A stretch of DNA of 64,000 bases. Origin: Mesorhizobium sp. 131-2-1 (GTDB lineage Bacteria; Pseudomonadota; Alphaproteobacteria; Rhizobiales; Rhizobiaceae). A model generated the notes under the pieces. That model was given only the letters and a program-made list of their open reading frames with translations. It did not search any database and was not told where the DNA came from. The stretch's first letter is position 1; every line of letters begins with the position of its first letter. Where the stretch lies: the NCBI RefSeq assembly GCF_016756535.1, contig NZ_AP023247.1, positions 1,860,501-1,924,500 on the forward strand, read 5' to 3'. Positions 60,493 through 64,000 of the stretch are shown here, one piece after another. Both the position numbers and the translations under genes were made by a program.

Positions 60493-60858
60493 TCCCTCTC
60501 TCCAGTCCGATCCGTCCGCCACGGCCTGGAGTGACGACCTTGGCGCAAGGACCATTCAATGGTTCCGCGCTTGCGGAACAGCCGGCTTCAACAGAGCTGT
60601 CGGCGCTCGGCTCTTCGCCCATGGCCAACGGCTGCATCGCATTCGCCGAAATGTCGCCACCGGCCGAAGATCGTCCCTGGCCTGAGCATTGCGTCCGGCT
60701 GAGCTTGAGGCGGGACGCTACCATATGACTTGCGGAAAGCTAACGGAAAAAACTCCCGGAGAGTTCTTCAAGAACAGATATTTATGCCAAGAATAGAGCC
60801 ATCCCGACATGCGTCCCGGCTAAACTATTCTGGCGCGGCCCGAAGTCAAAATGGCGCG
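60493..60858. other. Intergenic region, possible small ORF at 60531-60728
   Basis: 366 bases between the HhH gene and pepF, both leftward. A 65-codon GTG-initiated plus-strand frame (60531-60728) has ~70% G/C at third positions, suggestive of coding, but no recognisable domain and no convincing Shine-Dalgarno. It is left as a possibility only. No hairpin or other clear structure was found. Confidence 0.35.
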
Positions 60859-62697
60859 TCACTTATCCAGCGCTTCCAACTCGTCGATCAGGCCGCCGAT
60901 CACGCCAAGCCCGATCTGCCAGAAGGCGGGGTTGGTGGCATCGAGACCGAACGGCGCCAGCAGCTCGGAATGATGCTTGGTGCCGCCGGCGCGCAGCATC
61001 TCGAAATACTTCTCCTGGAAGCCGCGCTCGGCATTCTGGTAGACCGCGTAGAGCGAGTTCACCAGGCAATCGCCGAAGGCATAGGCATAGACGTAGAAGG
61101 GCGAATGGATGAAGTGCGGGATATAGGTCCAGAACACTTCATAGCCGTCGCGCAGCCTGATCGCCGGCCCCAGGCTTTCGGCCTGCACCTCGAGCCAGAA
61201 CTGGCCGAGCCCGTCGGAGGTCAGCTCGCCGTTCTTGCGCTCGGCATGCACCTTGCGCTCGAATTCGTAGAAGGCGATCTGGCGCACCACCGTGTTGATC
61301 ATGTCCTCGACCTTCTGGGCCAGCATGGCCTTGCGCTCGCGCCGGTCGGTTGTCTGGTCGAGCAGCGAGCGGAAGGTCAGCATCTCGCCGAAGACGGAAG
61401 CCGTCTCGGCCAACGTCAGCGGCGTCGAGGCCATCAGCGCGCCCTGGCCGCCGGCCAGCACCTGATGCACGCCATGGCCAAGCTCATGCGCCAGCGTCAT
61501 CACATCGCGCGGCTTGCCCATGTAATTGAGCAGCACATAGGGATGCGCCGACGGCACGGTCGGATGGGCGAAGGCGCCGGGCGACTTGCCGGGCCTGACC
61601 GGCGCGTCGATCCAGTTGCGGTCGAAGAAGGTGCGGGCGATTTCGGCCATGTCGGGCGAAAAGCGCTGGTAGGCCGACAGCACCGTGTCCCTGGCGTCGT
61701 CCCAGCGGATGACCGCCTGCGGGGTCTCCGGCAAGGGGGCGTTGCGGTCCCAGTGGTTCATCACCTCCATGCCGAGCCAGCGTGCCTTCATCGCATAGTA
61801 GCGGTGCGACAGGCGCGGATAGGCCTCGCGCACGGCGGCTGCAAGCGCGTCGACCACGCCGCGCTCGACGCGGTTGGCGAGGTGGCGTGAATCGGCGATA
61901 TCCTCGAAGCCGCGCCAGCGGTCGGAAATCTCCTTGTCCTTGGCCAGCGTGTTGGTGATCAGCGTGAAGGTGCGCAGATTCTTGCGGAAGGTCGCGGCCA
62001 GCGCGTCGGACGCCTGGCGGCGCACCTCGCCATCGGCGTCCTGCAGGCGGTTCAGCGCCGGCTCCAACGCCAGCTCCTCGCCGCCGACGTCGAAGCGCAG
62101 ATCGGTCATCGTCTCATCAAACAGCCGGTTCCAGGCGCCGCGTCCGGTGATCGACTTCTCGTGGAAAAGCTGCTCGACCCTATCCTCGAGCTGGTAGGGC
62201 TTGTCCTTCCTGAGGTCGAGCACCCAGGGCCGGTAGTGGGCAAAGGCCGGGTCGGCGGCGAGCGCGCTTTCGATCACGGCGTCGTCGATCAGGTTGAGCT
62301 CGAGCGCGAAAAACAGCAGATGCGCGCTGGCGTCCGTCATTTTCTCCTGGATGTCACCATAGAGCTTGGCGCGCTGCGGATCGGCGGTGTTGCCGGCGTA
62401 GATCAGCCCGGCATAGGAGACGATGCGGCCGATCAGCTCCTCCAGCGCCTCATAGGCCTGCAAGGCTTCGCCCAGACGGCCGGCGACGCCGCGCTCGGCT
62501 TCGGCGGCAAGCGTGCCCTTCCAGCGGGTCTCGAAGCTGACGGCATCCTGCGCGGCCCTGGCAATGTCGCGCTTCAGCTCGGGCGCTTCTATGCCGGAAT
62601 ACAGATCGGCGAGGTTCCATTCCGGCAGGTCGCCAAGCTCCGCGGCGCCGTGACCGGACGCAGTCGCCGAAAACCGCCGATCATGAATCATGCGCAT
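60859..62697 (-). CDS. pepF: M3-family oligoendopeptidase F
   Basis: This 612-residue metallopeptidase has the zinc motif HELGHGVHQ (HExxH) in DVMTLAHELGHGVHQVL, followed by the downstream glutamate region LAETASVFGEMLTF, as in thimet-type M3 peptidases. It degrades short peptides in the cytoplasm. ATG 62697 is used (a TTG at 62700 directly precedes it). A divergent regulator gene starts 144 bases away. Confidence 0.95.
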   Translation of the reverse strand: MRMIHDRRFSATASGHGAAELGDLPEWNLADLYSGIEAPELKRDIARAAQDAVSFETRWKGTLAAEAERGVAGRLGEALQAYEALEELIGRIVSYAGLIYAGNTADPQRAKLYGDIQEKMTDASAHLLFFALELNLIDDAVIESALAADPAFAHYRPWVLDLRKDKPYQLEDRVEQLFHEKSITGRGAWNRLFDETMTDLRFDVGGEELALEPALNRLQDADGEVRRQASDALAATFRKNLRTFTLITNTLAKDKEISDRWRGFEDIADSRHLANRVERGVVDALAAAVREAYPRLSHRYYAMKARWLGMEVMNHWDRNAPLPETPQAVIRWDDARDTVLSAYQRFSPDMAEIARTFFDRNWIDAPVRPGKSPGAFAHPTVPSAHPYVLLNYMGKPRDVMTLAHELGHGVHQVLAGGQGALMASTPLTLAETASVFGEMLTFRSLLDQTTDRRERKAMLAQKVEDMINTVVRQIAFYEFERKVHAERKNGELTSDGLGQFWLEVQAESLGPAIRLRDGYEVFWTYIPHFIHSPFYVYAYAFGDCLVNSLYAVYQNAERGFQEKYFEMLRAGGTKHHSELLAPFGLDATNPAFWQIGLGVIGGLIDELEALDK

Positions 62698-62840
62698 CAA
62701 AAATACCTTCCAGAACGAGGGGGAAAGGGGAGGCCGGTCAAATCCTAAGGAATTCGTTCACCGGGTTTTTTGAAACCTTATTTAGAACCCTGTGCCAAGA
62801 TGATCCACGGGGATTTCTCGGGCCGGGCAATAACACAGTC

Positions 62841-64000
62841 ATGACAGGTTCCATACTCATAGTCGATGACGATCCCGTGCAGCGCAGGCTGCTCGAGGCG
62901 GCGGTAACGAAATTCGGCCACGCGGCGATCGTGACCGATGGCGGCGAGGCGGGGCTTGGCGCTCTCGACGGGCCCAATGCGCGCGAGGTATCGGTGGTGA
63001 TCCTCGACCTCGTCATGCCGGGGCTCGACGGCATCGGCGTCCTGAAGGCGATGCGCGAGCGCGGCATCCATGTTCCGGTCATCGTGCAGACCGCGCAGGG
63101 CGGCATCGAGACCGTGGTTTCGGCGATGCGCCATGGCGCCTTCGATTTCGTCGTCAAGCCGGCCTCGCCCGACCGGCTGCAAACCGCGATCTCCAACGCG
63201 CTGAAGGTCGAGGCGGTCGAGGACGAGATGAAGCGCACGTCGCGGCGGCGCGGCGGCCATCTGACCTTCAAGGACCTGATCACGCACAGCCCGGCGATGG
63301 ACCGGGTGATCCGGCTCGGCCAGAAGGCGGCGGCATCCAACATCCCGATCCTGATCGAGGGCGAATCGGGCGTCGGCAAGGAGCTGGTGGCGCGCGCCAT
63401 CCAGGGCAGCGGCGACCGCCGCTCGAAGCCGTTCATCACCGTCAATTGCGGCGCCATTCCCGACAATCTCGTCGAATCGATCCTGTTCGGCCACGAGAAA
63501 GGCTCCTTCACCGGCGCCACCGAAAAGCATACCGGCAAGTTCGTCGAGGCGCATTCGGGCACGCTGTTCCTCGATGAGATCGGCGACCTGCCGCTCGACG
63601 TGCAGGTCAAGCTCCTGCGCGCCGTCCAGGACGGCGAGGTCGACCCGGTCGGCGGACGCTCGACCGTCAGGGTCGACATCAGGCTGATCTCGGCGACGCA
63701 CCGCAATCTCCTGCAGCAGGTCAAGGACGGACGATTCCGCGAGGACCTGTTCTACCGGCTCAACGTCTATCCGATCTTCGTGCCGCCGCTGCGCGACCGC
63801 CGCGACGACATCCCCTATCTGGTCAGGCACTTCATGGAGAAGGTGGCGCCGGCCGATCCGCGGCGCCGTCTGCAGGGCATCTCGGCGAGGGCGCTCGCCA
63901 TGCTGCAGGCCTATGACTGGCCGGGTAACATCAGGCAACTGGAGAACGCCGTTTTCAGGGCCTCGGTGCTCGCCGAGGGCGAAATGCTGACGGAAGAGGA
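62841..64000 (+). CDS. Sigma-54-dependent response regulator (NtrC family), 3' end beyond window
   Basis: At least 386 residues are present and the frame is open to the window end. Residues 1-120 are a receiver domain (SILIVDDDPVQ, phosphoacceptor D56 in VVILDLVMPGLDG, PVIVQTAQ). The AAA+ domain follows with Walker A GESGVGKE (174-181), GSFTGA (221-226; usual GAFTGA has Ala at position 2), Walker B TLFLDEIGD, and RFREDLFYRLNVYPIFVPPLRDR. The expected C-terminal HTH is missing by truncation. The regulator would activate sigma-54 promoters on phosphorylation; no cognate histidine kinase is in the window. Confidence 0.92.
   Translation, partial: MTGSILIVDDDPVQRRLLEAAVTKFGHAAIVTDGGEAGLGALDGPNAREVSVVILDLVMPGLDGIGVLKAMRERGIHVPVIVQTAQGGIETVVSAMRHGAFDFVVKPASPDRLQTAISNALKVEAVEDEMKRTSRRRGGHLTFKDLITHSPAMDRVIRLGQKAAASNIPILIEGESGVGKELVARAIQGSGDRRSKPFITVNCGAIPDNLVESILFGHEKGSFTGATEKHTGKFVEAHSGTLFLDEIGDLPLDVQVKLLRAVQDGEVDPVGGRSTVRVDIRLISATHRNLLQQVKDGRFREDLFYRLNVYPIFVPPLRDRRDDIPYLVRHFMEKVAPADPRRRLQGISARALAMLQAYDWPGNIRQLENAVFRASVLAEGEMLTEE

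Overview
The window looks like chromosomal DNA of a Mesorhizobium-like member of the Rhizobiales (Alphaproteobacteria). The evidence is high GC with dense, often overlapping genes and several lineage-typical genes: a CpdR-type response regulator beside an N-formylglutamate amidohydrolase, an Omp10-like lipoprotein, homospermidine synthase, a ROSE-controlled small heat-shock protein, and an mmgR/suhB-type sRNA beside an inositol-monophosphatase-family gene. I see no rRNA, prophage, insertion sequence or CRISPR array. There is one tRNA (Val, GAC). The family-level calls come from motifs read by eye; no database search was possible.

Layout. 1-4.6 kb: 3' end of an iron-type alcohol dehydrogenase, then a four-gene ABC importer (binding protein, two permeases, ATPase) behind a candidate three-unit Pho box. 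4.6-8.5 kb: a tiny ClpX-type zinc-finger protein, a CPA1 Na+/H+ antiporter, a 146-bp palindromic repeat, an endonuclease/exonuclease/phosphatase-family hydrolase and a DMT permease. 8.5-24.6 kb: the accessory-looking core, a 13-gene leftward operon that starts with a LacI regulator. It encodes a Gfo/Idh dehydrogenase, a CoA-transferase, an enoyl-CoA hydratase, an aldehyde dehydrogenase, a complete sugar-type ABC importer, two GMC flavoenzymes, an SDR and a Dabb protein. A DUF993 (DHDPS-like) gene diverges from lacI, and near-identical LacI-type palindromes sit in front of both. This is the best candidate for an undescribed catabolic pathway.

24.7-28.2 kb: gmd and fcl (GDP-fucose synthesis) overlap a putative fucosyltransferase-like protein with a helical C-terminal half. 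28.3-33.9 kb: a small lipoprotein, tRNA-Val, cpdR, N-formylglutamate amidohydrolase, the mmgR-like sRNA, hisN-like phosphatase, an alpha/beta hydrolase, and Hsp20 with an RpoH-like promoter and ROSE thermometer. 34-36 kb: an MBL-fold hydrolase and threonine aldolase.

36.4-49.9 kb: housekeeping and envelope genes: gltB-gltD, a DUF459 SGNH-hydrolase-like protein, an MltB-family transglycosylase, galU, an outer-membrane beta-barrel protein, kdsD, and the NfeD/stomatin pair. 51-54.7 kb: hemH, a 5'-nucleotidase with a LysM tail, and omp10, followed by a block of palindromes. 55-60.5 kb: homospermidine synthase, a pabB-pabC-YciI-DUF3445 operon, and a membrane-anchored Ala/Lys/Pro-rich HhH protein. 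60.8-64 kb: oligoendopeptidase F, and a sigma-54-activator response regulator cut by the window edge.
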